This document shows, one piece after another, positions 11,219-20,302 of a stretch of DNA of 64,000 bases. Source of the DNA: Snodgrassella alvi (GTDB lineage: Bacteria > Pseudomonadota > Gammaproteobacteria > Burkholderiales > Neisseriaceae). The position numbers were made by a program, and so were the translations under genes. Location of the stretch: NCBI RefSeq assembly GCF_002777855.1, contig NZ_MEIK01000040.1, positions 248,001 to 312,000 on the forward strand, read 5' to 3'. Under the pieces are notes generated by a model. The model did not search any database and was not told the origin of the DNA. It saw nothing but the letters and a program-made list of their open reading frames with translations. The first letter of the stretch is position 1. Every line of letters starts with the position of its first letter.

Positions 11219-12244
11219 TTATTCTTCCAGTGCAGCCAGCTGCTGCGCCACACCAGCCTGAATTTTGGTGATTGAATCTGCTTTAATGGCTTTGTAAGCT
11301 TCCTGCAAGGCAAAACAGAAACCAGTAGCATCGGTACCACCATGGCTTTTGATCACCACGCCACGCAGGCCCAGAAAAATAGCACCGTTAAAGCGGCGCG
11401 GGTCGAGGCGGCGCTTAAATCCTTTGAGGGTAGGTAAAGCAATCAACGCAGCCAGTTTGTTGTATATGCTCCGAGTGAATTCTTCCTTCACGACTGTACC
11501 AACAAATTTAACCGCACCTTCAATGCTTTTAAGCATGGCATTGCCGGTAAAGCCATCGACTACCAGCACATCCACCTCAGATGTAAAAATAGCGTTGCCT
11601 TCTACATTGCCAACAAAATTCAAATCGCTGCGCTGTATTAGCTGGTGCGTTTCCTTTACCGTGGCATTACCCTTGATATCTTCTGTGCCCACATTGAGCA
11701 ACCCTACCCGCGGTCGAGTGTTTTCAGGCGAAAGAGCGGCTACTTGCTGGCTACCTACAATGGCAAACTGTAAAAGCTGAGCACTGCTACAATCAACGTT
11801 AGCGCCCAAATCCAGTACCAGTGTCATGTGGTTGTTGCGGCCAGGTAAAAACTTAGCTATTGCCGGCCGGTCAATACCGGCAATGGTTTTCAGTACAAAG
11901 CGCGCAGTTGCCATCAGAGCGCCAGTATTACCGGCTGACACAGCAGCCTGTGCCTGCCCTTCTTTAATCTGGTTGATGGCCACACGCATGGAAGAATCTT
12001 TTTTATTCTTAAGTGCTGAAGTTGGCTCTTCATCCATACCGACGACTTCACTGGCCGGACAGATTGTAATCCGCTCCAGTGAAGCATTGGCTTTGATCAA
12101 AGCACTTCTGATTTTGGTTTCATCTCCGACCAGAATCAGGGCTGCATCAGTCTGCTGCTGTAAAAATGTCAGCGCTCCGGGAATGGTCACATCCAATCCG
12201 AAGTCACCACCCATTGCATCTACTGCGATGGTTTTTAAGGTCAT
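11219..12244 (-). CDS. plsX: Phosphate acyltransferase PlsX
   Basis: Makes acyl-phosphate from acyl-ACP, the first committed step of the PlsX/PlsY phospholipid route. The 341 residues start with IAVDAMGGDFGLD and contain SAGNTGALMA, LDLGANVDCS and GFTGNAMLKSIEG, all PlsX hallmarks. It starts 3 bases after the phosphoribosyltransferase gene and is followed by fabH. Confidence 0.96.
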   Translation of the reverse strand: MTLKTIAVDAMGGDFGLDVTIPGALTFLQQQTDAALILVGDETKIRSALIKANASLERITICPASEVVGMDEEPTSALKNKKDSSMRVAINQIKEGQAQAAVSAGNTGALMATARFVLKTIAGIDRPAIAKFLPGRNNHMTLVLDLGANVDCSSAQLLQFAIVGSQQVAALSPENTRPRVGLLNVGTEDIKGNATVKETHQLIQRSDLNFVGNVEGNAIFTSEVDVLVVDGFTGNAMLKSIEGAVKFVGTVVKEEFTRSIYNKLAALIALPTLKGFKRRLDPRRFNGAIFLGLRGVVIKSHGGTDATGFCFALQEAYKAIKADSITKIQAGVAQQLAALEE

Positions 12245-12247
12245 AAC

Positions 12248-12775
12248 CTATGCCTCAGGAGTTGTCTGCGCAGCTACATTTTCATAATGCTCATCAATAT
12301 CAAGGGCATCCCATGGATAGTTAATCCACCAATCATCAACCTGAATGGCACTATAAAAAGGTAAATCTGCTGGCAACACCCCTTTTTTGGGTTTGCGTTT
12401 TTCATGCAGCACGGCTACACCAAGCTGCTGAAATCCTTCATGCTGTAATTCACGAACACAGTATTCGAGCGTGGCTCGACTGTCGTCCACTTCGTCAACA
12501 ATCAGCAATTTCTTGTCTTTCATTTTCTCGTCAAAGCCATTTGTCCATTGAATTTTCTGCGGACAGTCAGTTGGACGGTCATTGATATCGTAATAAGACA
12601 AGGTAACGGTATAAACAGGAATATTCAGAAAACTACGTAAGATACGTGCCGGAATGAATCCGCCGCCGCCAATAGCAATCATTGCATCGAATGATTGTCC
12701 TGATTTCTGAATTTTTTCGGCCAATTGCTTGATGGCACGATGTATGTCTTCGTAGTTATACCAGATTTTTTTCAT
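12248..12775 (-). CDS. Phosphoribosyltransferase (purine-salvage type)
   Basis: Type I PRTase fold of 175 residues. The PRPP loop is LLIVDEVDDSRATLEY (about residues 89-104) and an upstream AIGGGGFIPARILRS loop is present. It resembles small bacterial hypoxanthine/xanthine-guanine phosphoribosyltransferases, but the base specificity cannot be read. The C-terminus has WWINYPWDALD, seen in Gpt-like enzymes. It lies between the rpmF terminator and plsX, a place normally free in rpmF-plsX operons. Confidence 0.82.
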   Translation of the reverse strand: MKKIWYNYEDIHRAIKQLAEKIQKSGQSFDAMIAIGGGGFIPARILRSFLNIPVYTVTLSYYDINDRPTDCPQKIQWTNGFDEKMKDKKLLIVDEVDDSRATLEYCVRELQHEGFQQLGVAVLHEKRKPKKGVLPADLPFYSAIQVDDWWINYPWDALDIDEHYENVAAQTTPEA

Positions 12776-12871
12776 GGGAAACTCGAGTCAATATACAGCA
12801 GGTCGCTGATGGCTGCTGGTAAAGTGGAAGTATTATTTTAGCTGGAAAATATATCCTGCTAATTATGGATA

Positions 12872-12910
12872 CAAAAAAGCCAGTGATTGCACAAGCAATG
12901 TCTGGCTTTC
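12872..12910 (-). terminator. Intrinsic terminator after rpmF
   Basis: On the minus strand AAAGCCAGACATTGC pairs with GCAATCACTGGCTTT (two mismatched positions) and is followed by a T run. It separates rpmF from the phosphoribosyltransferase-plsX genes, so these need their own promoter or read-through. Confidence 0.85.
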
Positions 12911-12938
12911 ATAAGCTATGAATAATCACAGATGTGAG

Positions 12939-13118
12939 TTATTCACCTTTGGCTTTAATTACCTTGCGTCCACGGTACATACCGTTTGGGGAAATGTGGT
13001 GACGCAGATGTACTTCGCCGGTAGCGGTGTCAGTAGACACCTGTACAGCGGTCAGTCCGTCATGGGAACGGTGCATACCACGTTTTGAAGGTGATTTTTT
13101 GTTCTGTTGTACTGCCAT
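12939..13118 (-). CDS. rpmF: 50S ribosomal protein L32
   Basis: A short 59-residue gene translated directly from the sequence. It begins [20 protein letters not shown] and continues with [18 protein letters not shown], the L32 signature, and ends KAKGE. A GGAGC ribosome site lies 5 bases upstream of the ATG. It is next to yceD, as in many proteobacteria (yceD-rpmF-plsX). The zinc-binding cysteines found in some L32 proteins are absent. Confidence 0.96.
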   Translation of the reverse strand: MAVQQNKKSPSKRGMHRSHDGLTAVQVSTDTATGEVHLRHHISPNGMYRGRKVIKAKGE

Positions 13119-13149
13119 GTTAAAGCTCCTGGAAAATTAGGTAAATTCG

Positions 13150-13686
13150 TTAGTGGCCGCTTTTCAGTCCTGCCAGTTTGGCAAATGGATTGCCAGCGTC
13201 TTGATTGGTTTTGGTTGCCAGAGTGTGATCACAGTCTTCATGTCGCGGAGCTACCGGAATGGCCATTAAAATCTGGTCTTCCAGAAGCGCAGTCAGATTA
13301 TATTCTGCACTCCATACCATGCCTTCGAGTGTTTCATCAGCGGCCATGGCCTCGTCCAATAGCTGTTCGCTGGCAAAGAGCACCACACGCGACTGGTCAT
13401 TCAGCGTCCAGGAAACAGCCTGTAAACAGCGCTGACACACCAGTTTTAGTTCACCTTCTATACTGATATCGATAAAAGGACGCTGCCAACGGTCAATACC
13501 TCCGTTGACTTTATACTGGATAACGCCATCGCGTTGTGCTAAAAGTTCATGTGACCAGACCCGCCGATCCAGTGCTTGAAGCTGCAATTGACCGCTGAGT
13601 TGTTGCTGTTCACGAGTGAACGTCGCCGTATCAATCAAAATAGGGTCTAACATAAACGGCGGATGATATAATTTAAGCTTTATCAT
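13150..13686 (-). CDS. yceD: YceD family (DUF177) protein, 23S rRNA accumulation
   Basis: Member of the YceD/DUF177 family, which is linked to 23S rRNA accumulation. The 178 residues carry the conserved ELKLVCQRCLQAV core (C-x2-C) and the terminal GNPFAKLAGLK. Position upstream of rpmF is the classic arrangement. A shorter start at M12 (MLDPILID) is possible; neither start has a good ribosome site. The gene is divergent from maf with only 18 bases between the two starts. Confidence 0.9.
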   Translation of the reverse strand: MIKLKLYHPPFMLDPILIDTATFTREQQQLSGQLQLQALDRRVWSHELLAQRDGVIQYKVNGGIDRWQRPFIDISIEGELKLVCQRCLQAVSWTLNDQSRVVLFASEQLLDEAMAADETLEGMVWSAEYNLTALLEDQILMAIPVAPRHEDCDHTLATKTNQDAGNPFAKLAGLKSGH

Positions 13687-13704
13687 GTCAATGAGTTCGC
13701 ACTT

Positions 13705-14295
13705 ATGCCGAATGAGAAAAAGCTGATTCTGGCTTCTAGTTCACGTTTTCGTCAGCAGCAGCTTAGGCAGTTGCATATCCCTTTTGAAGCGGTTAAACCT
13801 GATTTTGAAGAAACACCACTTGCGGCAGAAACCGCACCACAGACTGCATTGCGTTTGGCCGGAGGTAAAGCACAGTCACTGGCTGAGCTTTATCCGGAAG
13901 CACTGATTATCGGCTGCGATCAGGTAGCTTGGTGCCGTGAACAGCAATTAGGCAAACCTCTGACCGTGGCAAAAGCACAACAGATGCTGAAATATTTAAG
14001 TGGTCAGGAAGTGATATTTTATAGTGCGCTAACTCTACTGAATGTAGCTGAAAAGCGTCAGCATCAGCATATTGATGAAACTCGCGTGCAAATGCGCGCT
14101 CTGACTGATACACAAATTAATCATTATTTAACACTTGAAGCAGATGCAGTGTACTGTGCAGGAGCTGCCAAAAGCGAAGGACTGGGAGCACTGTTGATTA
14201 AACAGATTGACACCACTGACCCAAATGCATTGATTGGTTTACCAATTTTTCGTCTGGTGGATTTTTTGCTGGCAGAAGGAATTAATGTTCTATGA
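13705..14295 (+). CDS. Maf family nucleotide pyrophosphatase
   Basis: House-cleaning nucleotide pyrophosphatase of 196 residues. Maf signatures are ILASSSRFRQQQLRQL near the start, the acidic FEETP, and GCDQVAWC in the middle. The sequence looks closer to the YceF (m7GTP-specific) branch than to YhdE, on the basis of the FEAVKPDFEETPL stretch. The last 4 bases overlap the next gene (ATGA), implying translational coupling. Confidence 0.92.
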   Translation: MPNEKKLILASSSRFRQQQLRQLHIPFEAVKPDFEETPLAAETAPQTALRLAGGKAQSLAELYPEALIIGCDQVAWCREQQLGKPLTVAKAQQMLKYLSGQEVIFYSALTLLNVAEKRQHQHIDETRVQMRALTDTQINHYLTLEADAVYCAGAAKSEGLGALLIKQIDTTDPNALIGLPIFRLVDFLLAEGINVL

Positions 14296-15005
14296 GTAAT
14301 CCGGTGCTTTATCTGATTCCTACACCATTGGGTACAGCAGATACGCCTTGCCTGCTGGCACATGAACGGGAATATATTGTTGATTTGACTGATTTTGTGG
14401 TTGAAGCAGAAAAAACTGCACGGGCGCATTTAAAAGCGTTTGGTGTACATACGCCGATTCGGGAGCTGAATCTGCGTACTTTAAATGAACATACTCTGGA
14501 ACGCGATATTGCTGTTTTATTAGAGCCTTTACAGGCCGGGCGTAGTATGGGCTTACTTAGTGAAGCCGGCTGTCCAGCTGTGGCCGATCCGGGCGCACAA
14601 TTGGTTGCACTGGCTCATCAGGCTGGTTTTACGGTCATACCGCTAGTAGGCCCTTCCAGTATTATGCTGGCACTAATGGCTTCAGGAGCAAATGGTCAGT
14701 GTTTTGCATTTAAAGGTTATCTGCCGGCTGAAAAAAATGCGCGGATTGAACGGTTGCGCGTTTTGGAAAACCGTTCACGGCAGGAAAATGAAACTCAGCT
14801 TTTTATTGAAACGCCTTACCGTAACGATGCTTTGCTTGCTGATGCTATTGCCAGCCTGCATCCTCAAACTCGTCTGTGTATTGCCGCGGATTTAACGCTG
14901 CCTACTCAAACTATTATTAGTCAGAATATTGCTAAGTGGCGCAGCATGAAAACCTTGCCAGTACTGAAAAAAAGACCCTGTTTGTTTGTGTTGTATGCGG
15001 GCTGA
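14292..15005 (+). CDS. SAM-dependent methyltransferase, RsmI/tetrapyrrole-methylase fold
   Basis: TP-methylase-fold protein of 237 residues. YLIPTPLG at the start, GLLSEAGCPAVADPGAQLV and LVGPSSIMLALMASG are the family loops. It resembles RsmI, the 16S rRNA C1402 2'-O-methyltransferase. However, the N-terminal half differs from standard RsmI and it lacks the C-terminal extension, so it may be a paralogous subgroup. It is coupled to maf by a 4-base overlap. Confidence 0.82.
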   Translation: MSNPVLYLIPTPLGTADTPCLLAHEREYIVDLTDFVVEAEKTARAHLKAFGVHTPIRELNLRTLNEHTLERDIAVLLEPLQAGRSMGLLSEAGCPAVADPGAQLVALAHQAGFTVIPLVGPSSIMLALMASGANGQCFAFKGYLPAEKNARIERLRVLENRSRQENETQLFIETPYRNDALLADAIASLHPQTRLCIAADLTLPTQTIISQNIAKWRSMKTLPVLKKRPCLFVLYAG

Positions 15006-15047
15006 TAGCTGATAGACATTTTTTATCAAATTATTTCTTCACTACCC

Positions 15048-15076
15048 TTGTCAAGGTACATATGGCTGCCTATAAT
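15048..15076 (+). promoter_or_regulatory. Promoter of tRNA-Pro
   Basis: TTGTCA, 17 bases, TATAAT: a near-consensus sigma70 promoter whose start point falls about 7 bases before the mature tRNA. Confidence 0.85.
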
Positions 15077-15089
15077 GCACAACTTATTT

Positions 15090-15166
15090 CGGAGTGTAGC
15101 GCAGCCCGGTAGCGCACCTCGTTCGGGACGAGGGGGTCGAAGGTTCGAATCCTTTCACTCCGACCA
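15090..15166 (+). tRNA. tRNA-Pro (anticodon CGG)
   Basis: Seventy-seven bases with CCA encoded. Acceptor stem CGGAGTG pairs with CACTCCG; the anticodon stem CCTCG/CGAGG encloses TTCGGGA, giving anticodon CGG (reads CCG); the T arm has GGTTCGAATCC. The D-arm GCGCAGCCCGGTAGCGC is the classic tRNA-Pro type. It has its own promoter and terminator. Confidence 0.98.
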
Positions 15167-15173
15167 GATTTCT

Positions 15174-15207
15174 AAAACCGTCTGTACCAGTGTACAGACG
15201 GTTTTTT
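15174..15207 (+). terminator. Intrinsic terminator of tRNA-Pro
   Basis: AAAACCGTCTGTA / TACAGACGGTTTT hairpin followed by T6, starting 8 bases after the tRNA. Confidence 0.92.
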
Positions 15208-15497
15208 ATATACACTGCAATATATGTCATTGTACTTTTATTGTGAATAATTAATCCTTCTATCTATACTAAAGTAAATTTTATTATGCTGTATGGTAAT
15301 AAATTTTTTCAAATTATTGTTTTTAAATTACTATTTATCACCCATTCTACTTGAGTAGCATATAACTGTCATTTAGTAATTAATAATGCTTTTCTGTTAA
15401 GTTATGTTGGCTTTATAATCAACAAATTATGTCTCTTATGGCTCATAATAAATTCTATACTCTGTAGTTTTTAAACACAAACCATCGAAAGATCAGT

Positions 15498-16787
15498 ATG
15501 TTACCACTCGAAATTGAGGAAATGAATCCGCCACCGAAAAAACAGCGGTGGTATCAGGTTCTTTATGTACAGGTAATAATTGCCATTATTATTGGTATTT
15601 TACTTGGCAATTTTTTCCCCAGTGTTGGCGAAAGCATGAAGCCGTTGGGAGATGCTTTTATCAAATTAGTTAAAATGATCATCTCACCGGTTATTTTCCT
15701 TACTGTGGTAACCGGCATCGCTGAGATGACCAATATGAAAACCATGGGACGAGTGGCCGGCAAGGCCATGGTTTATTTTCTGACCTTTTCTACGCTGGCG
15801 CTGGCTATCGGTTTGATTGTGGCCAATATTGCTCAGCCAGGTCATGGTCTGAATATTGACCCGAGTTCTTTACAAAGTGCAAAAGTACATGAATATGTAC
15901 AGAAATCACATGAATCCAGCCTAACTGGTTTTCTGATGGACATCATTCCAACTACGGCGATGAGTCCGCTTACTAATGGCAATATTTTGCAAACTCTGTT
16001 TATTGCCATTCTGTTTGGTATTTCACTGGCATTGATTGGTGAAAAAGCCCGTCCGCTGATTAATATCTTTCAGGATTTATCGGCTCCGGTTTTCAAAATG
16101 GTGTCTATTCTGATGCGTGCGGCTCCAATAGGTGCGTTTGGTGCCATGGCGTTTACTATCGGTAAATACGGTATTAGTTCGATTGGTAATCTGCTCTATT
16201 TGATTCTGACTTTCTATATTTCTTCGGTATTGTTTATTCTGATTGTGTTGGGTGCAGTAGCACGTTACAACGGTTTTTCGATTATCAAACTCGTGAAATA
16301 CATTAAAGAAGAACTGCTGCTGGTACTGGGTACTAGCTCTTCCGAAGCAGCTTTACCTACACTGATGCAGAAAATGGAAAAAGCCGGCTGTCAGAAATCA
16401 ATTGTGGGGCTGGTGGTACCAACGGGCTATTCCTTTAATCTAGATGGTACTAATATTTACATGACAATGGCTGCGCTGTTTATTGCACAGGCATGTAATA
16501 TTGATCTTACTCTGGAACAGCAGGTTCTGCTGCTGCTTGTAGCCATGCTCAGCTCTAAGGGCGCAGCGGGTGTGACTGGCGCTGGCTTTATTACACTAGC
16601 TGCTACATTATCTGTTGTACCATCTGTACCGGTAGAAGGCATGGCGCTTATTCTAGGTATTGACCGCTTTATGTCTGAATGCCGCGCCCTAACTAATCTA
16701 GTAGGAAACGCCTGTGCCACGATTGTGGTGGCTCGCTGGGAAAAAAGTTTGGATTCAGAACGCCTACATGAGGTATTGAACAAATAG
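15498..16787 (+). CDS. Dicarboxylate/amino acid:cation symporter (DctA/GltP type)
   Basis: Inner-membrane symporter of 429 residues (DAACS/SLC1 family). Hallmarks are [13 protein letters not shown] (the serine-rich re-entrant loop), [13 protein letters not shown], and [14 protein letters not shown]. It would take up C4-dicarboxylates or acidic amino acids with protons or sodium; the residues visible do not settle which. GAAAG precedes the first ATG; a second in-frame ATG at codon 9 has GAGG only a few bases upstream. A TATAAT box lies about 80 bases upstream with a poor -35. It ends at a shared terminator with metG. Organic-acid uptake would suit a gut symbiont. Confidence 0.93.
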   Translation: MLPLEIEEMNPPPKKQRWYQVLYVQVIIAIIIGILLGNFFPSVGESMKPLGDAFIKLVKMIISPVIFLTVVTGIAEMTNMKTMGRVAGKAMVYFLTFSTLALAIGLIVANIAQPGHGLNIDPSSLQSAKVHEYVQKSHESSLTGFLMDIIPTTAMSPLTNGNILQTLFIAILFGISLALIGEKARPLINIFQDLSAPVFKMVSILMRAAPIGAFGAMAFTIGKYGISSIGNLLYLILTFYISSVLFILIVLGAVARYNGFSIIKLVKYIKEELLLVLGTSSSEAALPTLMQKMEKAGCQKSIVGLVVPTGYSFNLDGTNIYMTMAALFIAQACNIDLTLEQQVLLLLVAMLSSKGAAGVTGAGFITLAATLSVVPSVPVEGMALILGIDRFMSECRALTNLVGNACATIVVARWEKSLDSERLHEVLNK

Positions 16788-16876
16788 CTCTTTCAAAGCA
16801 TCACAGCTCTTGTCAGACAATAGTAGGTAATAAGTGATGGAATAAGTATTTCGTCACTTATACTAATTCATCCAAT

Positions 16877-16914
16877 AAAAAAAGACCCGTTAAATTAAAC
16901 GGGTCTTTTTTTAT
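16877..16914. terminator. Bidirectional terminator between symporter gene and metG
   Basis: AAAAAAAGACCCGTT / AACGGGTCTTTTTTT hairpin, symmetric with A and T runs, serving both converging genes. Confidence 0.92.
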
Positions 16915-16922
16915 AGCTTAAA

Positions 16923-18980
16923 TCAACCGACTTTCATACCGGGTTTGGCACCACTATCCACATCCAGTAAAAACAATTTGCCATTTCCGGCGGCAGAAGT
17001 AATCATGCCTTCTGACATACCGAATTTGGCCATTTTACGAGCTGCGAAATTGGCCACCACAATAACCATGCGGCCGACCAGTTTTTCCGGCTCTGGATAG
17101 CTGGCCGCGATACCAGAAAAGATAGTGCGTTGTTCAAAACCAAGGTCTACCTGAAATTTCAGTAATTTGCTGCTACCTTCCACTTTTTCACAACTCATTA
17201 CTTTGGCGACGCGCATATCAATTTTCATGAAGTCGTCAAATGAAGCGGTGGCAGCCACGGGTTCATACGAGGCTGCCGGAACTTCTGCTGTCGGCTGGAT
17301 ATTCTGACGATTAGCGGCAATTAGGTCATCTATCTGTTTTTGTTCAACACGCTGCATGAGATGCTGATAGGTATTAATGCTGTGGCCGGCAGGTAATACA
17401 GAAGTACTATCAGACCAGTTTAACGGAGCCACATTAAGAAAGGCTGCCGCTTCAGTGGCCAGTTGCGGTAATACAGGTGACAGATACACTGTAAGGATAC
17501 GGAAAGCATTAATCAGCTCGCTACATACCTGATGTAACCGTGCTTCCTGCCCTTCTTGCCGTGCCAACTCCCATGGTTTGTTGGCATCGACATATTCATT
17601 CACCACATCAGCCAGTGCCATGATTTCACGCAGAGCGCGTGCATATTCGCGTGCTTCATAGCTGGCGGCAATGGTTTCACTCTGTGCCTGCAACTGCGGC
17701 AGTAATGAGCTGGAGCTGACGTCTGTTAATTTACCTTGAAAACGCTTGCTGATGAAACCAGCTGCGCGGGCGGCAATATTGACATATTTGCCGACTAAAT
17801 CGCTGTTAACGCGGGCAATAAAATCATTCAGATTTAAATCCAGATCTTCAATTTTGCTGTTGAGTTTGGCAGCAAAATAATAACGCAGCCATTCTGGATT
17901 CAAGCGTTGTTCTAGATAAGAACGTGCAGTGATGAATGTACCACGGGATTTAGACATTTTCTGCCCGTCAACGGTAAGAAAACCATGAGCAAACACACCG
18001 GTTGGTGCGCGCAGGTTGGCATATTTCAATGTAGCCGGCCAAAATAGTGCATGGAAATAGAGAATGTCTTTGCCAATGAAATGATACATTTCGGTATCGG
18101 TATTAGGTTGGAACCATTGCTCAAAATCAACGCCAATACGATTACACAGATTTTTAAAGGAAGCCATATAGCCAATTGGGGCATCCAGCCATACATAAAA
18201 ATATTTGCCCGGTGCATCCGGAATTTCAAAACCGAAATAAGGAGCATCCCGACTGATGTCCCAATCACTCAGATTGTCATCATCCAACCACTCTTTCATT
18301 TTATTCAGGGCTTCTGCCTGTAGGTGCGGTTGCATGCGGCCATCTGCCAGCTGAGTACTGCCGGCAGTCCATTGCTTCAGATAATCAGCACACTCGCCAA
18401 GTTTGAAGAAGAAGTGTTCTGACTCTTTCAGTACCGGTGTCGCACCGGAAATTGCTGAATACGGCTTAATTAGCTCAGTTGGGCTATAGGTCGTGCCGCA
18501 GACTTCGCAATTATCACCATATTGATCTTTTGCATGGCATTTTGGACATTCGCCCTTTACAAAGCGGTCTGGCAGAAAAAGATTTTTTTCTGGATCGAAT
18601 AGTTGCTCAATCGTACGGCTTTCAATTTTGCCATTGGCTTTTAAGGCCAGATAGATGCTGCGTGATAAAGCTTCGTTTTCTGGAGAATGGGTGCTGTAAT
18701 AGTTATCGTAGCCAATGCCGAAACCACTAAAGTCGGCCAGATGGTCTTCCCGTACTCTGGTAATCATTTCTTCTGGCGAGATGCCTTGCTTTTGTGCCGC
18801 CAACATTACCGGAGTGCCGTGAGTATCATCAGCGCAGACGTAATAACATTCGTGGCCACGTGCTTTTTGAAAACGTACCCAGATATCAGTCTGGATGTGT
18901 TCTACCATATGTCCCAGATGTATGTTGCCATTGGCGTACGGCAAAGCTGAGGTAACCAGTATTTTGCGTTGTTGTGTCAT
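16923..18980 (-). CDS. metG: Methionyl-tRNA synthetase
   Basis: Charges tRNA-Met. The 685 residues show the HIGH-type motif HLGH at 21-24, a four-cysteine zinc knuckle at C145/C148/C158/C161, KMSKS at 341-345, and a C-terminal tRNA-binding (Arc1p/Trbp111-like) domain from about residue 580 ([10 protein letters not shown]). This is the long, dimeric, E. coli-type enzyme. It ends at the shared terminator. Confidence 0.98.
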   Translation of the reverse strand: MTQQRKILVTSALPYANGNIHLGHMVEHIQTDIWVRFQKARGHECYYVCADDTHGTPVMLAAQKQGISPEEMITRVREDHLADFSGFGIGYDNYYSTHSPENEALSRSIYLALKANGKIESRTIEQLFDPEKNLFLPDRFVKGECPKCHAKDQYGDNCEVCGTTYSPTELIKPYSAISGATPVLKESEHFFFKLGECADYLKQWTAGSTQLADGRMQPHLQAEALNKMKEWLDDDNLSDWDISRDAPYFGFEIPDAPGKYFYVWLDAPIGYMASFKNLCNRIGVDFEQWFQPNTDTEMYHFIGKDILYFHALFWPATLKYANLRAPTGVFAHGFLTVDGQKMSKSRGTFITARSYLEQRLNPEWLRYYFAAKLNSKIEDLDLNLNDFIARVNSDLVGKYVNIAARAAGFISKRFQGKLTDVSSSSLLPQLQAQSETIAASYEAREYARALREIMALADVVNEYVDANKPWELARQEGQEARLHQVCSELINAFRILTVYLSPVLPQLATEAAAFLNVAPLNWSDSTSVLPAGHSINTYQHLMQRVEQKQIDDLIAANRQNIQPTAEVPAASYEPVAATASFDDFMKIDMRVAKVMSCEKVEGSSKLLKFQVDLGFEQRTIFSGIAASYPEPEKLVGRMVIVVANFAARKMAKFGMSEGMITSAAGNGKLFLLDVDSGAKPGMKVG

Positions 18981-19075
18981 GATTTGCTGTATCGTTGAAA
19001 TTCACTAAAAACTGCTGAAATTATACCAGAGCCTTTTTGCTGCAACAGTAATGACCGCTGGCGGTTAAATGGATA

Positions 19076-19639
19076 TTATTTCGCCTGTTGTTGCAAAAGG
19101 CTGATGCGGGCTGCAAGGCGAGCAGTATCGTCGCGCAGCATTTCAACCTGTGCGGCAAACTGCTGCAACTGAACTTTGCTCACAACCACTGCATCGCTTT
19201 CCTGCGCATAGTCAGCAATCTGTGCTGCAATACTCTGACTGATGCCACGCCCCTGCTGATATAGATTTTCCAGCTCCAGCGCTGCTTTCCCGCCGATAGC
19301 ATCGCCAAAGAGCCGCGCCAAATCATCACGCCAGTCATACTGTAATGCCTGTATCAACGGCAGAATGGCCATGCCCAATACACGGTCGCCAGTAATGGCA
19401 ACATCACCAACTCCCGGTTGTTGGCCAATGAGCATTTTAGTCAAAGCAGTGGAAGCGATGGTAATGGTAGTTTCAGCTTCAGCGCTGTCTTCTTGCCAGA
19501 AACCCTGAGCATCGATGCGACCTTTGAGTGTCAGCATTGGTAGCACTAGTGCTACTACCCGTTGCTGGTATTGCTGCCAGCTGGCTTTCAGTTCAACATT
19601 TTGCTGAATAAGGTGATTCAGCACTGCCAAAGTCAGCAT
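19076..19639 (-). CDS. ubiJ: Ubiquinone biosynthesis accessory factor UbiJ (SCP2 domain)
   Basis: SCP2-type lipid-binding protein of 187 residues, thought to hold ubiquinone intermediates for the Ubi complex. The core GDRVLGMAILPLIQALQYDW and RDDLARLFGDAIGG match UbiJ, and a C-terminal coiled coil follows. The chosen ATG overlaps the LOG stop codon (ATGCTGA), implying translational coupling; a longer frame exists but would lie inside the upstream gene. In E. coli ubiJ sits with ubiE and ubiB; neither is here. Confidence 0.75.
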   Translation of the reverse strand: MLTLAVLNHLIQQNVELKASWQQYQQRVVALVLPMLTLKGRIDAQGFWQEDSAEAETTITIASTALTKMLIGQQPGVGDVAITGDRVLGMAILPLIQALQYDWRDDLARLFGDAIGGKAALELENLYQQGRGISQSIAAQIADYAQESDAVVVSKVQLQQFAAQVEMLRDDTARLAARISLLQQQAK

Positions 19640-20238
19640 AATGTATCTCTTGTCTGCTGCGCCCATTGCGGAGTCACCCATTTCACCGCATCACGCGGCT
19701 GCCAGTGGCGTAACTGATCTAATAACGCTGCAGGTGTTGTGGCTTTACACAGTAAATCCATGTTTTCTGGCGGCATGAAACCGGCGGTAACTGTGTTTTG
19801 CAACATTTGAATCAATGGATCAAAAAAACCGGCTACATTCAGAATCCCTACTGGATGCGGATGCAGCTTGAGCTGTGCCTGTGATAAGACTTCAAATAAT
19901 TCTTCATAGGTACCCAGACCACCGGGCATGGCAATGAAGGCATCAGCCAGTTCTATCATTTTGTTTTTGCGCTCTGTCATATTAGAAGTTTCATATAGTT
20001 CGCTTAGCCCTTGATGTGCGCCTTCAAGATTTTTCAAAAAGCTAGGAATTACGCCTATGGCTTCTCCGCCATGGTCGAGCACAGATGAAGCGATGGTACC
20101 CATCAGACCGATATTGCCACCTCCGTAAACGAGACGGTAGCCCTGTTGTGCCATTTCTTTGCCCAGTTGCTGGGCTGCATCGAAATAGGCTTTATTCTGT
20201 CCCAGATTGGAACCACAATAGACAACGATATTTTTCAT
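19633..20238 (-). CDS. LOG family protein (TIGR00730)
   Basis: Rossmann-fold protein of 201 residues related to LOG cytokinin-activating phosphoribohydrolases and bacterial nucleotide 5'-monophosphate hydrolases. Motifs are YCGSNLG at the start, YGGGNIGLMG, and MPGGLGTYEELFE, the PGGxGTxxE site. The substrate in this organism is unknown. It overlaps ubiJ by 7 bases. Confidence 0.9.
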   Translation of the reverse strand: MKNIVVYCGSNLGQNKAYFDAAQQLGKEMAQQGYRLVYGGGNIGLMGTIASSVLDHGGEAIGVIPSFLKNLEGAHQGLSELYETSNMTERKNKMIELADAFIAMPGGLGTYEELFEVLSQAQLKLHPHPVGILNVAGFFDPLIQMLQNTVTAGFMPPENMDLLCKATTPAALLDQLRHWQPRDAVKWVTPQWAQQTRDTLC

Positions 20239-20302
20239 GCTTGTTTTGTCTCCAAGTTCAGAGGCGAATATTATCTGTTAGTACCAATTATTAGCTTTAC
20301 AT

